Shown piece after piece: positions 43,801 through 52,161 of a stretch of DNA of 64,000 nucleotides (position 1 is its first letter; each line of letters opens with the position of its first letter). The position numbers and the translations under genes are program-made. This stretch comes from Duganella rivi (GTDB taxonomy: Bacteria; Pseudomonadota; Gammaproteobacteria; Burkholderiales; Burkholderiaceae_D). The notes under the pieces were generated by a model. The model did no database searches and was not told the DNA's origin. It saw only the letters and a list, made by a program, of their open reading frames with translations. The stretch spans positions 62,001-126,000 of the forward strand of contig NZ_WWCK01000005.1 of assembly GCF_009857435.1 (NCBI RefSeq), in the 5' to 3' direction.

Positions 43801-44808
43801 GCGCTCCTGCTCCTCGGCCGACAAGCGGGCGAACAGCGGCAGGATTTCCACGTGCGGAGGATGGTGCTTGCGTAGCGCTTCGGCGGCGTCGCGGATTTCG
43901 CGTTCGCCCGGCAGGAACACGAGAATGTCGCCGGAGCCGATGCGGGCCAGTTCGTCGACGCCATCCACCACTGCATCCATCAGGTCGCGCTTCTCGCGGG
44001 CGGCGGCGGTGCGGGCGCCCTTGCCTTCGGCGTTGGCGATGGCGGCGGCATTGGCGCCAGCCGGCACGTCGCTCTCGATCGGACGATAGCGCACTTCCAC
44101 CTTGTACAGGCGGCCCGACACCTCGATCACCGGCGCCGGCTTCTCCGGCGTGCCGAAATGGCGCGCGAAGCGGTCGGCATCGATGGTCGCCGAGGTGATG
44201 ATGATCTTCAGGTCAGGACGGCGCGGCAGCAGCTGTTTCAGGTAGCCGAGCAGGAAGTCGATGTTCAGGCTACGTTCGTGCGCCTCGTCGATGATGATGG
44301 TGTCGTAGGCCTTGAGCAGCGGATCGCTTTGCGTCTCGGTCAGCAGGATACCGTCGGTCATCAGCTTGACCGAAGCGCCCTTTTGCAGCGTGTCGGCGAA
44401 GCGCACCTTGAAGCCCACGTGTTCGCCCAGCGGCGAGCCCAGTTCCACGGCGATGCGCTTGGCGGTCGACGAGGCGGCGATACGGCGCGGCTGGGTGTGG
44501 CCGATCAAGCCTTTTTGTCCGCGTCCCAGTTCCAGGCAAATCTTCGGCAGCTGGGTGGTTTTACCGGAGCCAGTTTCACCCGAAACGATGATGACTTGAT
44601 TATTTTGCAGCGCTTCCGCAATCTCGTGGCGACGGCCGGACACCGGCAGGTCTTCCGGGAAGGTGATAGGCGGCAGCGGGTTGCGGAAGTTCCGTTCAGC
44701 CTCGCGCGCTGCCAGCTCCTCCGGCGTCAGACGTGGTCGCGGAGGACGAGAAGTAGCGTTTTGCGGACGGCTAGACGGATTTTTTGGCTTGTTACTGGCT
44801 TCTGACAT
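40831..44808 (-). CDS. hrpA: ATP-dependent RNA helicase HrpA
   Basis: A 1325-aa DEAH-box helicase, the usual HrpA length. Walker A is GETGSGKTT at ~77-85, DEAH at 174-177, SAT in IIITSATID and motif VI in QRAGRCGR. The helicase-associated and OB regions follow, and the long C-terminal DUF3418 region (YGLVVYSQRRINYGLFNP, LTYHFEPGSVRDGVTLAVPLYALNQL) is diagnostic. It unwinds structured RNA, with roles in mRNA processing and release of stalled ribosomes. ATG 44808 has only a weak site upstream. Divergent from argA, 56 bp between starts. Confidence 0.96.
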   Translation of the reverse strand: MSEASNKPKNPSSRPQNATSRPPRPRLTPEELAAREAERNFRNPLPPITFPEDLPVSGRRHEIAEALQNNQVIIVSGETGSGKTTQLPKICLELGRGQKGLIGHTQPRRIAASSTAKRIAVELGSPLGEHVGFKVRFADTLQKGASVKLMTDGILLTETQSDPLLKAYDTIIIDEAHERSLNIDFLLGYLKQLLPRRPDLKIIITSATIDADRFARHFGTPEKPAPVIEVSGRLYKVEVRYRPIESDVPAGANAAAIANAEGKGARTAAAREKRDLMDAVVDGVDELARIGSGDILVFLPGEREIRDAAEALRKHHPPHVEILPLFARLSAEEQERVFKLTNARRIVLSTNVAETSLTVPGIRYVVDAGLARVKRYSYRNKVEQLQIEPIAQSAANQRAGRCGRVADGVCIRLYDEQDFLQRPKFTEPEILRSSLASVILRMKTLHLADVETFPFIEPPLARAIADGYQLLQELGAVDEYNQITPLGKKLAKLPLDPRVGRMILAALDNVCLKEVLIIASALSVQDPRDRPLEHQQAADEAHKKFADEKSEFLSYIKIWNWFENAIEHKKTNRQLQDNCRTNFLSQLRLREWRDVHSQVLTIVKEQGWRLNETPATYENLHLALLTGLLGNIGFKQEDDPGFLGARGIKFNIWPGSSLSKKPGKWIMAAELVDTTRLYARCIAQIQPEWLEKVGGHLLKKSWGEPRWEKRSAQVTASERATLYGLVVYSQRRINYGLFNPTEAREIFIRDALVGGDYDTRAPFFAHNHKLVKEIENLEHKSRRQDVLVDDELIAAFYDKLIPAEVVNGAGFEKWHKDVTAKEPKLLFLNRDELMRHEAAGVTTDLFPKKMNAAGLELALTYHFEPGSVRDGVTLAVPLYALNQLSRERCEWLVPGMLKEKVHLLLKSLPQKLRRHCVPLPDYAAKFCERVEEAHAFGRGELIDAIIADIRKQITITPLTTDFKPETLPAHHFMNFKVIDEHGRQLDMGRNLATLQAEYGTQARESFQKMAEASGPQSTVAARAVVPAKAAPAAAAAPTTNNITLTNLTSWTFGELPELLEIAQGKLTLIGFPALVDKGTHCDLEVFDDPTVAARTHRIGLRRLFALQMKDQIKFIEKSIPNLQQMGMQFMSMGTQEELREQIINKALDIACLQDPLPIDAASFAKRKDEGKSRLVLLVNEIARLLSQVLTEFHGLPKRLQGLPQQAAQDMQQQLQGLVHKRFLQENEYSQLSHFPRYLKAMNVRIEKLRGDPSRDTKLMAEWQQAAAAWQRANRDKSAGKNTDPKMVEFRWMLEELRVSLFAQELRTPMPVSAKRLQKVWESMQR

Positions 44809-44826
44809 TGTTTTTTACAAAGGTAT

Positions 44827-44857
44827 TTGGCGCGGACGTCGCGCCCCGAATTATAAT
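44827..44857 (+). promoter_or_regulatory. argA promoter with palindromic spacer
   Basis: TTGGCG (44827-44832) and TATAAT (44852-44857) are separated by 19 bp. The spacer holds GGCGCG-GACGT-CGCGCC (44829-44845), an operator-like inverted repeat. The A of the argA ATG at 44865 lies 8 bases after the -10, so transcription may start at the start codon itself. Confidence 0.45.
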
Positions 44858-44864
44858 GCGGCTA

Positions 44865-46175
44865 ATGGAAAACCCTACCCAATTCGTCCAATGGCTGCGC
44901 TCCGTCGCGCCCTACATCCACGCCTTCCGCGGCAAGACCTTCGTGGTCGCCTTCCCCGGTGAACTGGTGGCCGCCGGCGCCCTGCCGGTGCTGGCCCACG
45001 ACCTGTCGCTGCTGCACGCGCTCGATATCAACGTCACCGTGATCTACGGCTCGCGCCCGCAGGTGGCGGAACAACTGGCTTTGCGTAACGTCGAAGGCCG
45101 CTTCCACAACGGCCTGCGCATCACCGACACCGCCGCCATGGAATGCGCCAAAGAAGCCGCCGGCGAGCTGCGCCTCGATATCGAGGCCGCGTTCAGTCAG
45201 GGCCTGCCGAACACGCCGATGTCCAACGCGGCGATCCGTATCATTTCCGGCAACTTCATCACCGCCAAGCCGATGGGCGTGATCGACGGCGTCGATCTGG
45301 AACTGACCGGCGTCACCCGCAAGGTGGACGCCGAGACCATCCACTCCATCCTCGGCTCCGACGGCCTGGTGCTGCTGTCGCCGCTGGGCTTCTCGCCGAC
45401 CGGCGAGGCGTTCAACCTGACCATGGAAGACGTGGCCTGCTCCACCGCCATCGCGCTGCACGCCGATAAGCTGATCTTCATCACCGAAACGCCGCTGATG
45501 ACCGACGCCGGCGGCGCCGAGATCCGCGAACTGTCCTCGCACCAGGCGGAAGCCGTGCTGCAGGCGGGCTTCCTGCCCGACGCCACCGCGTTCTACCTCA
45601 AGCACTGCATCAAGGCTTGCGACAACGGCGTGGAGCGCTCGCACATCGTCTCGTTCGACATGGATGGCTCGGCGCTGCTGGAATTGTTCACCCACGACGG
45701 CGTGGGCACCATGATCTCGCACGAGAACCTGGAATCGCTGCGCCCGGCCACCATTGAGGATGTCGGCGGCATCATCAAGCTGATCGAACCGCTGGAAGCG
45801 GACGGCACCCTGGTCAAGCGCGGCCGCGAGCTGATCGAGCGCGAAATCGAGATGTTCTCGGTCATCGAGCACGATGGCGTGATCTTCGGCTGCGCCGCGC
45901 TGTACCCGTTCCCGGAACAGAAAATGGCCGAAATGGCATGCCTGACCGTCAACCCGGAAGTGCAAGGCCAGGGTGACGGCGACCGCATCCTCAAGCACAT
46001 GGAGAACCGGGCGCGCGCCATGGGCGTGCAAAAGCTGTTCGTGCTGACCACCCGCACCGCGCACTGGTTCATCAAGCGCGGCTTCGCGCCGGCCACCGTG
46101 GACGCCCTGCCGAAGGACCGCCAGCGCATGTATAACTGGCAGCGCAAATCCCAGGTTTTGATTAAAACCTTATAA
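44865..46175 (+). CDS. argA: Amino-acid N-acetyltransferase (N-acetylglutamate synthase)
   Basis: A 436-aa ArgA that makes N-acetylglutamate from glutamate and acetyl-CoA, the first step of arginine biosynthesis. The N-terminal amino-acid-kinase domain covers ~1-290 ([57 protein letters not shown]), and the C-terminal GNAT domain has [24 protein letters not shown] for acetyl-CoA binding. Length matches E. coli ArgA. ATG 44865 lacks a Shine-Dalgarno; ATG 44856 (three residues longer) is the alternative. The promoter position suggests a leaderless transcript. Confidence 0.95.
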   Translation: MENPTQFVQWLRSVAPYIHAFRGKTFVVAFPGELVAAGALPVLAHDLSLLHALDINVTVIYGSRPQVAEQLALRNVEGRFHNGLRITDTAAMECAKEAAGELRLDIEAAFSQGLPNTPMSNAAIRIISGNFITAKPMGVIDGVDLELTGVTRKVDAETIHSILGSDGLVLLSPLGFSPTGEAFNLTMEDVACSTAIALHADKLIFITETPLMTDAGGAEIRELSSHQAEAVLQAGFLPDATAFYLKHCIKACDNGVERSHIVSFDMDGSALLELFTHDGVGTMISHENLESLRPATIEDVGGIIKLIEPLEADGTLVKRGRELIEREIEMFSVIEHDGVIFGCAALYPFPEQKMAEMACLTVNPEVQGQGDGDRILKHMENRARAMGVQKLFVLTTRTAHWFIKRGFAPATVDALPKDRQRMYNWQRKSQVLIKTL

Positions 46176-46209
46176 TCTCGTTTTTAGATTCGCTTTAGGA
46201 GCAACCCAC

Positions 46210-46482
46210 ATGGCCCGCACCGTTCAATGCATTAAACTCAACAAGGAAGCCGAGGGCTTGGACTTCCCGCCGTATCCGGGTGAACTGGGTAAGAAGATTT
46301 ACGAGCAGGTTTCGAAAGAAGCGTGGGCGGCATGGCTCAAGCATCAGACCATGCTGGTCAACGAAAACCGCCTGAACCTGGCCGACCAGCGCGCCCGCAA
46401 ATACCTGGCGACGCAGATGGAAAAACACTTCTTCGGCGACGGCGCCGATGCGGCACAGGGTTATGTGCCGCCAGCGGAGTAA
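46210..46482 (+). CDS. yggX: Oxidative damage protection / Fe(2+)-trafficking protein YggX
   Basis: A 90-aa YggX-family protein ([53 protein letters not shown]), full family length, with the single conserved Cys near the N-terminus. It protects Fe-S proteins and helps iron handling under oxidative stress. TAGGAG precedes ATG 46210. A TATAAT at 46171-46176, over the argA stop and just after a 6-bp hairpin (46154-46169), may be its own promoter. Confidence 0.95.
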   Translation: MARTVQCIKLNKEAEGLDFPPYPGELGKKIYEQVSKEAWAAWLKHQTMLVNENRLNLADQRARKYLATQMEKHFFGDGADAAQGYVPPAE

Positions 46483-46528
46483 GCTTCTACCCCACATCCT
46501 TAAGTGACAGATCAAGCTCCGTCGCTTA

Positions 46529-46557
46529 GGGGTCTGACCCCGCAGGGGTCAGACCCC
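46529..46557. repeat. REP-like inverted repeat
   Basis: GGGGTCTGACCCC, GCA, GGGGTCAGACCCC: two exact 13-bp reverse complements around 3 bp, each arm nearly self-palindromic. It lies between convergent yggX and rpiA and could act as a bidirectional terminator or REP element. A single copy of the arm recurs at 60194-60205. Confidence 0.7.
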
Positions 46558-46573
46558 GTGTGGCAGTGCGGGT

Positions 46574-47251
46574 TTAGAACTTCAGCGTCTTCACACCTTC
46601 CGCAGTACCCAGCAGGCACACATTAGCGCCGCGCGCAGCAAACAAGCCCACCGCAATCACACCCACGATCTGGTTGATCTTCTCTTCCAGCGCCTTCGGC
46701 TCGGTAATCGACAGACCCGCCACATCCAGCAAATAACCGCCGTTATCGGTCACAAACGCCTCATCCGTGCCCGGCTTCAAGCGCAGCTTAGGCGTGCCGC
46801 CCAGTTTCACCAGCTCACGCGCCACCGACGCACGCGCCATCGGAATCACTTCCACCGGCAGCGGGAACTTGCCCATCACGTCCACCAGCTTCGAACCATC
46901 GGCGATGCAGACAAACTGCTTGGCCACCGAAGCCACAATCTTCTCGCGGGTCAGCGCCGCACCGCCGCCCTTGATCATGGCGCCGCTGTTGTCGATTTCA
47001 TCCGCGCCGTCGATGTACACCGCCATTTCCGTCACATCGTTCAGATCAAACACCTCGATGCCATGACCGCGCAGGCGCGCCGCAGTCGCTTCCGACGACG
47101 CCACGGTGCCCTTGATCTTGTCCTTGATCTTGGCCAGTTCGTCGATGAAGAAGTTGGCGGTCGAGCCGGTGCCGACGCCGATGATCTCGTTTTCCACCAC
47201 GTAGGCAATGGCGGCGCGGGCTACGGCTTGTTTCAGTTCGTCTTGAGTCAT
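46574..47251 (-). CDS. rpiA: Ribose-5-phosphate isomerase A
   Basis: A 225-aa RpiA interconverting ribulose-5-phosphate and ribose-5-phosphate. Active-site motifs are [60 protein letters not shown], and [14 protein letters not shown] 47251 starts at the canonical [11 protein letters not shown]; the much longer open frame upstream is a read-through on the opposite strand of the CheY-CheC genes. The site upstream is weak. Links to the sugar-phosphate genes at the right end of the window. Confidence 0.96.
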   Translation of the reverse strand: MTQDELKQAVARAAIAYVVENEIIGVGTGSTANFFIDELAKIKDKIKGTVASSEATAARLRGHGIEVFDLNDVTEMAVYIDGADEIDNSGAMIKGGGAALTREKIVASVAKQFVCIADGSKLVDVMGKFPLPVEVIPMARASVARELVKLGGTPKLRLKPGTDEAFVTDNGGYLLDVAGLSITEPKALEEKINQIVGVIAVGLFAARGANVCLLGTAEGVKTLKF

Positions 47252-47435
47252 GATTAAAAAGATAAGAGAGGGGAAATCGAATGGCGCTATTTTACCATCC
47301 CGGTTTTTGGCAAAAAGTTGCGCCAAGACAATGCCGTTAGATAAGCGTACAAAGCGTGCAACACCTGTGGTCAGCAAGGCCACCGGATATGCGAGAATGG
47401 TTCCACGGAAGCGTCCAAAGAGCCGGGGAAGAGAC

Positions 47436-47807
47436 ATGACAACCACTAAAACAGTCTTGATTGTCGATGACAGCCGCGTGTCGCGCATGATGGCGCGGCA
47501 GTACATCGCCGGCCTGCACGCCGACTGGATCGTCGAAGAGGCCGGCACCGGCGAGGAATCGCTGGTCAAGGCGCGCCACACGACGCCGGATCTGATCCTG
47601 ATGGACGTCAACATGCCCGGCATGGGCGGCATCGCCGCCGCCGAACAGCTGCGCCAGGAATTCCCCACCATGCCGATCTCGCTGCTGACCGCCAACGTGC
47701 AGACCGCCACCCGCGAGCGCGCTACCGCCATGGGTATCGGCTTTGTCGAGAAACCGATTACCGAGGCGCGCATCGCCCAGTTGCTCGCCACGCTGGAAGC
47801 GGCGTAA
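47436..47807 (+). CDS. CheY-like response regulator
   Basis: A 123-aa stand-alone receiver: acidic pair in [11 protein letters not shown], phospho-acceptor Asp in [13 protein letters not shown], Thr in LLTANV, Lys in FVEKPI. ATG 47436 follows GGGGAAGAG; the frame upstream is leader. No output domain, so it works by protein contact. Followed after 2 bp by a CheC-like phosphatase and then a diguanylate cyclase, one operon linking phosphorylation to c-di-GMP. Confidence 0.93.
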   Translation: MTTTKTVLIVDDSRVSRMMARQYIAGLHADWIVEEAGTGEESLVKARHTTPDLILMDVNMPGMGGIAAAEQLRQEFPTMPISLLTANVQTATRERATAMGIGFVEKPITEARIAQLLATLEAA

Positions 47808-47809
47808 CC

Positions 47810-48436
47810 ATGTTCAACCTCAGCGAACTGGAAAACGATGCGCTGATCGAGATTTTCAACATCGGCGTTGGGCAGGCGGCGGCCTCGATGAGCGCCATCG
47901 TCAACGAAGCGGTGCGGATGTCGGTGCCGTCGATTAGCTTCATTCCGCGCACCGAGGCGGCGCGGCTGCTCGGTAAATCGGACGGCGTGCCGGAGCGGAT
48001 TTGCGGCGTGAGCCAGCACTACGCGGGCGCGTTCGAGACTGAGGCCATCCTCATGTTCCCGGAAGATAAAAGCCTGGAGATCGTGCGCCTGATGGTGGGC
48101 GAATCGGTGCCGCTCAAGGAGCTGACCGACATGGAACAGGAAGCCATGTGCGAGATCGGCAACATCATGCTCAACTCCTGCGTCGGCACGCTGGCGAATA
48201 TCTTCCAGCGCGAGCTGCAAGGATCGCTGCCGCAGTACCATGTCGGTACCAGCGATGAAATCCTCACCGCCACCGGCAGCGCGGCCAATAGCGTGGTGCT
48301 GATGCTGCATATCGACTTCCTGCTGGAGAAGCACCAGATCCACGGCTACGTCGCCTTCGTGCTCGATATCTCGGCGCTGCACGACTTGAAAGAGCAGATC
48401 AATCTCTACATCGCGCGCGCGATGGGTCAGGCTTGA
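47810..48436 (+). CDS. CheC-like phosphatase
   Basis: A 208-aa CheC-family protein with both halves of the active-site signature: [21 protein letters not shown] near the N-terminus and [21 protein letters not shown] near 105-125 (E-x2-N in each). Such proteins dephosphorylate CheY-P. It begins 2 bp after the CheY-like gene, its likely partner. There are no cheA, cheW or cheB genes beside it. Confidence 0.9.
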   Translation: MFNLSELENDALIEIFNIGVGQAAASMSAIVNEAVRMSVPSISFIPRTEAARLLGKSDGVPERICGVSQHYAGAFETEAILMFPEDKSLEIVRLMVGESVPLKELTDMEQEAMCEIGNIMLNSCVGTLANIFQRELQGSLPQYHVGTSDEILTATGSAANSVVLMLHIDFLLEKHQIHGYVAFVLDISALHDLKEQINLYIARAMGQA

Positions 48437-48443
48437 GGCGAAC

Positions 48444-49376
48444 ATGAATCCACAGCGCCTTCCCCTGCTGGAGAGTGTGTTCTGCGCGGTGAGCCTCGGC
48501 GCCATCGTGCTCGATGGCGAGCGCCGCGTCGTGCTGTGGAATTCGTGGATGGTCAAGCATTCCCGGCTGGCGCATGAGCAGGTGCTGGGGCGCGATTTCT
48601 TTGAAGTGTGTCCCGGCTTGCGCGGCGGCCGCGTCGACGCGGCGATTCAGCATGCGCTGTACAACAACTTCCCTTCCCTGCTGTCGCAGAGCTTGAACAA
48701 GGCGCCGTTTGAATTGTTCGCGCGCGGTGAGCGCATGCAGCAAGCCGTGGAGGTAACGCCGATTGCGGTCGAAAACGCGCCGCGCCATTGCCTGATCCAG
48801 GTGAGTGACGTCAGCTTCGCGGTGGCGCGCGAAAAGCTGCTGCGCGAGCAGGCCATGGTGCTGCGTTCGCAGACCTTCTCGGACGGCCTGACCGGCATTG
48901 CCAACCGCCGTCACTTCGACGTGGCGATGGAGAAGGAACACCGGCGCGCCAAGCGCAGCGGCACGCCCTTGTCGCTGCTGATGATCGACATCGATCACTT
49001 CAAGGCGTACAACGATCATTACGGCCACCAGAAAGGCGACCAGTGCCTGATTCAAGTAGCTGCGGCGCTGGCGGGCATGCTGAAGCGGCCGTGCGATTTG
49101 ATGGCGCGCTATGGCGGCGAAGAGTTTGCGATGATTTTGCCGGAGACCGATCCCGAACAAGCGCGCTTGATGGCGGAGTCGATCCGCGCGCGGGCGCAGG
49201 AATTGGCGATACCGCACGAGCGCAACGCCGACGCTTCGCAGCTGGTCACGGTCAGCATCGGCATCGCCACGCAGCAGGCCCAAGCGCCGGTGGCGATCGA
49301 TGCGCTCATCGGCGCGGCCGACCGTGCGCTATACCAGGCCAAGCGCAATGGCCGCAATCGCGTCGCAGCGATTTAA
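48444..49376 (+). CDS. Diguanylate cyclase with PAS-like sensor
   Basis: A 310-aa protein. The N-terminal ~120 residues form a PAS-like sensor ([37 protein letters not shown]); the GGDEF domain at ~140-310 has [19 protein letters not shown] and active site RYGGEEF. RPCD lies five residues before GGEEF, an intact I-site for product inhibition by c-di-GMP. It should make c-di-GMP in the cytoplasm. Third gene of the CheY-CheC-DGC operon (7-bp gap). The 3' end overlaps the convergent AraC gene by 4 bp. Confidence 0.93.
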   Translation: MNPQRLPLLESVFCAVSLGAIVLDGERRVVLWNSWMVKHSRLAHEQVLGRDFFEVCPGLRGGRVDAAIQHALYNNFPSLLSQSLNKAPFELFARGERMQQAVEVTPIAVENAPRHCLIQVSDVSFAVAREKLLREQAMVLRSQTFSDGLTGIANRRHFDVAMEKEHRRAKRSGTPLSLLMIDIDHFKAYNDHYGHQKGDQCLIQVAAALAGMLKRPCDLMARYGGEEFAMILPETDPEQARLMAESIRARAQELAIPHERNADASQLVTVSIGIATQQAQAPVAIDALIGAADRALYQAKRNGRNRVAAI

Positions 49377-50212
49377 TTCCAGATACGGTAAATCCAATAA
49401 CGCTCGTCGGTGGAGGCCAGCACGCGCGCCAGTTCCAGCGGCGTGTGGCCAGTGATTTCGCGCGCCTCGCGGCAGAAGTGCGCTTGGTCGGAGTAGCCGC
49501 CGCGCGCGGCGATGTCCGACCACACGGCCTTGCCGGCCAGGTATTCATCGCGCGCGTCAAAGAAGGACAGTTCGGCGCGCTGCAAGCGCAGCAGCTTGCG
49601 CAGGGGCTGGCCGGCCCGCGCCTTGATGCGGCGCTCGATATTGCGCACACCGCGTCCCAGCGCGGTATCGGCGGCCTGCGCGGCCATGTGGCGTACCCAG
49701 TCGCCCGCCATCGCGCTTGCACCGCCGGGCCGCATGGCATGCCAGCGCGGTTCGAGGAAAGCTTCCACCTGCGCGATGCCATCACCCTGCGCAGCCAGCA
49801 CCGCGTCGGATAGCGCCTGCCACTCCGGCCCGAGAACCTGCTCCACCGGCGCCCAGCGGTTCACCCACGCCGACACGTCAACGCCGCATAGCGCATGCAG
49901 CACCTGCGGGTAAAACATCACCACCAGTATCCGCACCGGGCCGGGATTGTAGGTGGTCATGGGCCGCGTTTGCGGGCCGCCGAAAATGGCGCGGGCCGTA
50001 TGCTTGTCTGTATCTGGTGGATCAACCACCTCGCCCTCGCCTTCGAGGAAGTACGTAATCGAACAATGGGGCGTGGCGGGAAAACAGTTGTAGCGATCCT
50101 GCGCATCGGCCAGCGGCGCTTCGACCGTGCTGCGCACAATGTAGGCGCGCACGCAGGACGCCAGCGACTTGCGCGGGAAGGCCAAACGGGTGGGCGGCTG
50201 GGCAGGATTCAT
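49373..50212 (-). CDS. AraC-family transcriptional regulator
   Basis: A 279-aa regulator. The N-terminal ~170 residues are a sensory domain (NCFPATPHCSITYFLEGEGE, RPMTTYNPGPVRILVVMFYP) and the C-terminus has paired helix-turn-helix motifs (WSDIAARGGYSDQAHFCREAREITGHTPLELAR). Its start is 88 bp from the divergent P450 gene, a common sign that it controls that gene in response to a substrate. The effector is unknown. Confidence 0.9.
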   Translation of the reverse strand: MNPAQPPTRLAFPRKSLASCVRAYIVRSTVEAPLADAQDRYNCFPATPHCSITYFLEGEGEVVDPPDTDKHTARAIFGGPQTRPMTTYNPGPVRILVVMFYPQVLHALCGVDVSAWVNRWAPVEQVLGPEWQALSDAVLAAQGDGIAQVEAFLEPRWHAMRPGGASAMAGDWVRHMAAQAADTALGRGVRNIERRIKARAGQPLRKLLRLQRAELSFFDARDEYLAGKAVWSDIAARGGYSDQAHFCREAREITGHTPLELARVLASTDERYWIYRIWN

Positions 50213-50300
50213 ATCAAATAGTTTATACCATGTCGCAAACGTTCAATACTCGCATCGCTAGCGGGCGCACACTGGGCCATCATTCAATGAGGATGCCGAT

Positions 50301-51719
50301 ATGCAGAACGCCATTGCCGCCGAACTCCGTCACATGCACGCCCTGCCCGGCCCGCGTCCATGGCCGCTGGCCGGTAACCTGCCGCAGATGACCACTTTGC
50401 GCATCCATCAGGACGTGGAAGCGTGGAGCAAGCAGTATGGGCCGCTGTTCAAAATCAGCTTTGGCCGCACGCCGATACTGGTGGTGTCCAGCCATGAACT
50501 GGTGACGGCCGTGCTGCGCGACCGGCCCGATGGCTTCCGCCGCCCCGCTATCACCGCCATCATCTCGAACGAAATGGGCGGCCGCCCCGGCGTGTTTCTG
50601 GCCGAAGGTGCGGCATGGCGCGATCAGCGGCGCATGGTGATGGCGGCGCTGGCGCCGCATGCAGTGAAGGCTTACTTTCCATCGCTGGTGTCGGTAGTGC
50701 AGCGCTTGCAGAAACGCTGGCAGCAGGCCGCGCGCAATGGCAGCGTGATCGATCTGGCGGAGGACTTGAAGCGCTACAGCGTCGACATCATCGCTGGGCT
50801 GGCGTTCGGCACCGAGGTCAATACCATCGATGGCGGCGAGGATGTGATCCAGCGCCACATGGACGTGGTGCTGCCGGCCGTGGCGCGCCGCTCGATTGCG
50901 CTGTTCCCCTACTGGCGCTATTTCAAGCTGCCGCAAGATAAGCAGCCGGACGCCAGCCTCGCGGCACTGAACCGCTCTGTCGATGAATTGATCGCTGCCG
51001 CCCGCGCGCGGCTGGCGGCGGAGCCGGAGCGCCGGGCGCGTCCTGCCAATCTGCTGGAAGCGATGATCTGCGCGGCTGATGAAGGCGGCAGCGGCGTCGA
51101 TGATGTGGCGGTGGCAGGGAATGTCACCACCATGCTGCTAGCCGGGGAAGACACCACCAGCAACACGCTGGCGTGGATGCTCTACCTGCTCCAGCAAAAT
51201 CCCGCCGCCATGCGGCAAGCGCGCGAAGAAGTGCTGCGCGTGGCCCCCGATCCGCAGGCCTTCAGCATCGAACAAATGGATACGCTGGACTATCTCGACG
51301 CCTGCGCCCAGGAAGCCATGCGTCTCAAGCCGGTCGCGCCGTTCATTCCACTGGAAGCCTTGCGTGACAGCGTGGTCGGCGACGTGCAAGTGCCGAAGGG
51401 AGGCTTGCTGTGGTGCGTGATGCGCAACGACAGCGTCTCCGAATCGCACGTGCCGAATGCGGCGGACTTCAAGCCGGAGCGCTGGCTGCAACGCGGCGAA
51501 CAGGCCATCGACAAGCACGTCTCCATGCCATTCGGCGCGGGCGTGCGCACTTGCCCCGGCAGATATCTCGCCCTGCTTGAAATCAAATTGGCCGCCGCGA
51601 TGCTGCTCTCTCGTTGCCAGATCACTGCCATCGACACCGCAACCGGCGCACCGCCCGAAGAACTGATGGGCTTCACCATGTCGCCAATCGGCCTGCGGAT
51701 GCAGTTGCAACACTCCTGA
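50301..51719 (+). CDS. Cytochrome P450
   Basis: A 472-aa soluble P450 monooxygenase. Start MQNAIAAELRHMHALPGPRPWPLAGNLP carries the Pro-rich hinge. The I-helix motif is AGEDTTSNT, the K-helix ExxR is in CAQEAMRLKP, and the heme-binding loop is PFGAGVRTCPGRYLA with the axial Cys. All elements needed for activity are present. A redox partner is not encoded next to it. GAGGATGCCGAT precedes ATG 50301. Divergent from an AraC regulator. Substrate unknown; fatty acids, terpenes and xenobiotics are all possible. Confidence 0.95.
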   Translation: MQNAIAAELRHMHALPGPRPWPLAGNLPQMTTLRIHQDVEAWSKQYGPLFKISFGRTPILVVSSHELVTAVLRDRPDGFRRPAITAIISNEMGGRPGVFLAEGAAWRDQRRMVMAALAPHAVKAYFPSLVSVVQRLQKRWQQAARNGSVIDLAEDLKRYSVDIIAGLAFGTEVNTIDGGEDVIQRHMDVVLPAVARRSIALFPYWRYFKLPQDKQPDASLAALNRSVDELIAAARARLAAEPERRARPANLLEAMICAADEGGSGVDDVAVAGNVTTMLLAGEDTTSNTLAWMLYLLQQNPAAMRQAREEVLRVAPDPQAFSIEQMDTLDYLDACAQEAMRLKPVAPFIPLEALRDSVVGDVQVPKGGLLWCVMRNDSVSESHVPNAADFKPERWLQRGEQAIDKHVSMPFGAGVRTCPGRYLALLEIKLAAAMLLSRCQITAIDTATGAPPEELMGFTMSPIGLRMQLQHS

Positions 51720-51787
51720 ATTGCAAGCATATTTCGCGTGCGCGGCGGGCGTGCTACGCTCATCTTGTGTTCAGATGGAGGCGCGCG

Positions 51788-52102
51788 ATGCGGTTTAAAT
51801 TCGAGACCAAGCGGCATGGCCGCTGCTTTGCGGAGAGCGATCACGATGACGATGATGCGATCCGCGTCGAGATCTGGTACGACCGGAATACCGATCCGAA
51901 AAAGGTCGAATACCTGCTGCACATCAGGGACGAGCCACTGCCCAAGCAGATCACCGAGGCCGGCGCCTTGCAGGACGCCACCCGCATCGCCATCAATCAC
52001 TTCCACGCCACCAAGACCAAGGACGGCGATGAATTTGAAATGCATTGCAGCCGCATCACCGCGCGCTGGGCCGGGATCTTGTATAACAAATTGGGAGGCT
52101 GA
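51788..52102 (+). CDS. Hypothetical protein, 104 aa
   Basis: Unrecognised. A small, highly charged soluble protein (RFKFETKRHGRCFAESDHDDDDAIRVEIWYDRNTDPKKVEYLLHI, HFHATKTKDGDEFEMHCSRITARW) with predicted beta strands. ATG 51788 follows GGAGG at 51777-51781. No signal peptide. Between the P450 and O-acetyltransferase genes; no clear link to either. Confidence 0.7.
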   Translation: MRFKFETKRHGRCFAESDHDDDDAIRVEIWYDRNTDPKKVEYLLHIRDEPLPKQITEAGALQDATRIAINHFHATKTKDGDEFEMHCSRITARWAGILYNKLGG

Positions 52103-52161
52103 CGGGGCACAGCATCTATAATGCCGCCTATCTTTTGCTATCAAGAAGGCAAGCGCCCGTT

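Noticed and set aside
47252..48556. Long in-frame extension upstream of rpiA on the minus strand
   Set aside because: It lies opposite the CheY-like and CheC genes, and the RpiA fold begins at the ATG at 47251.
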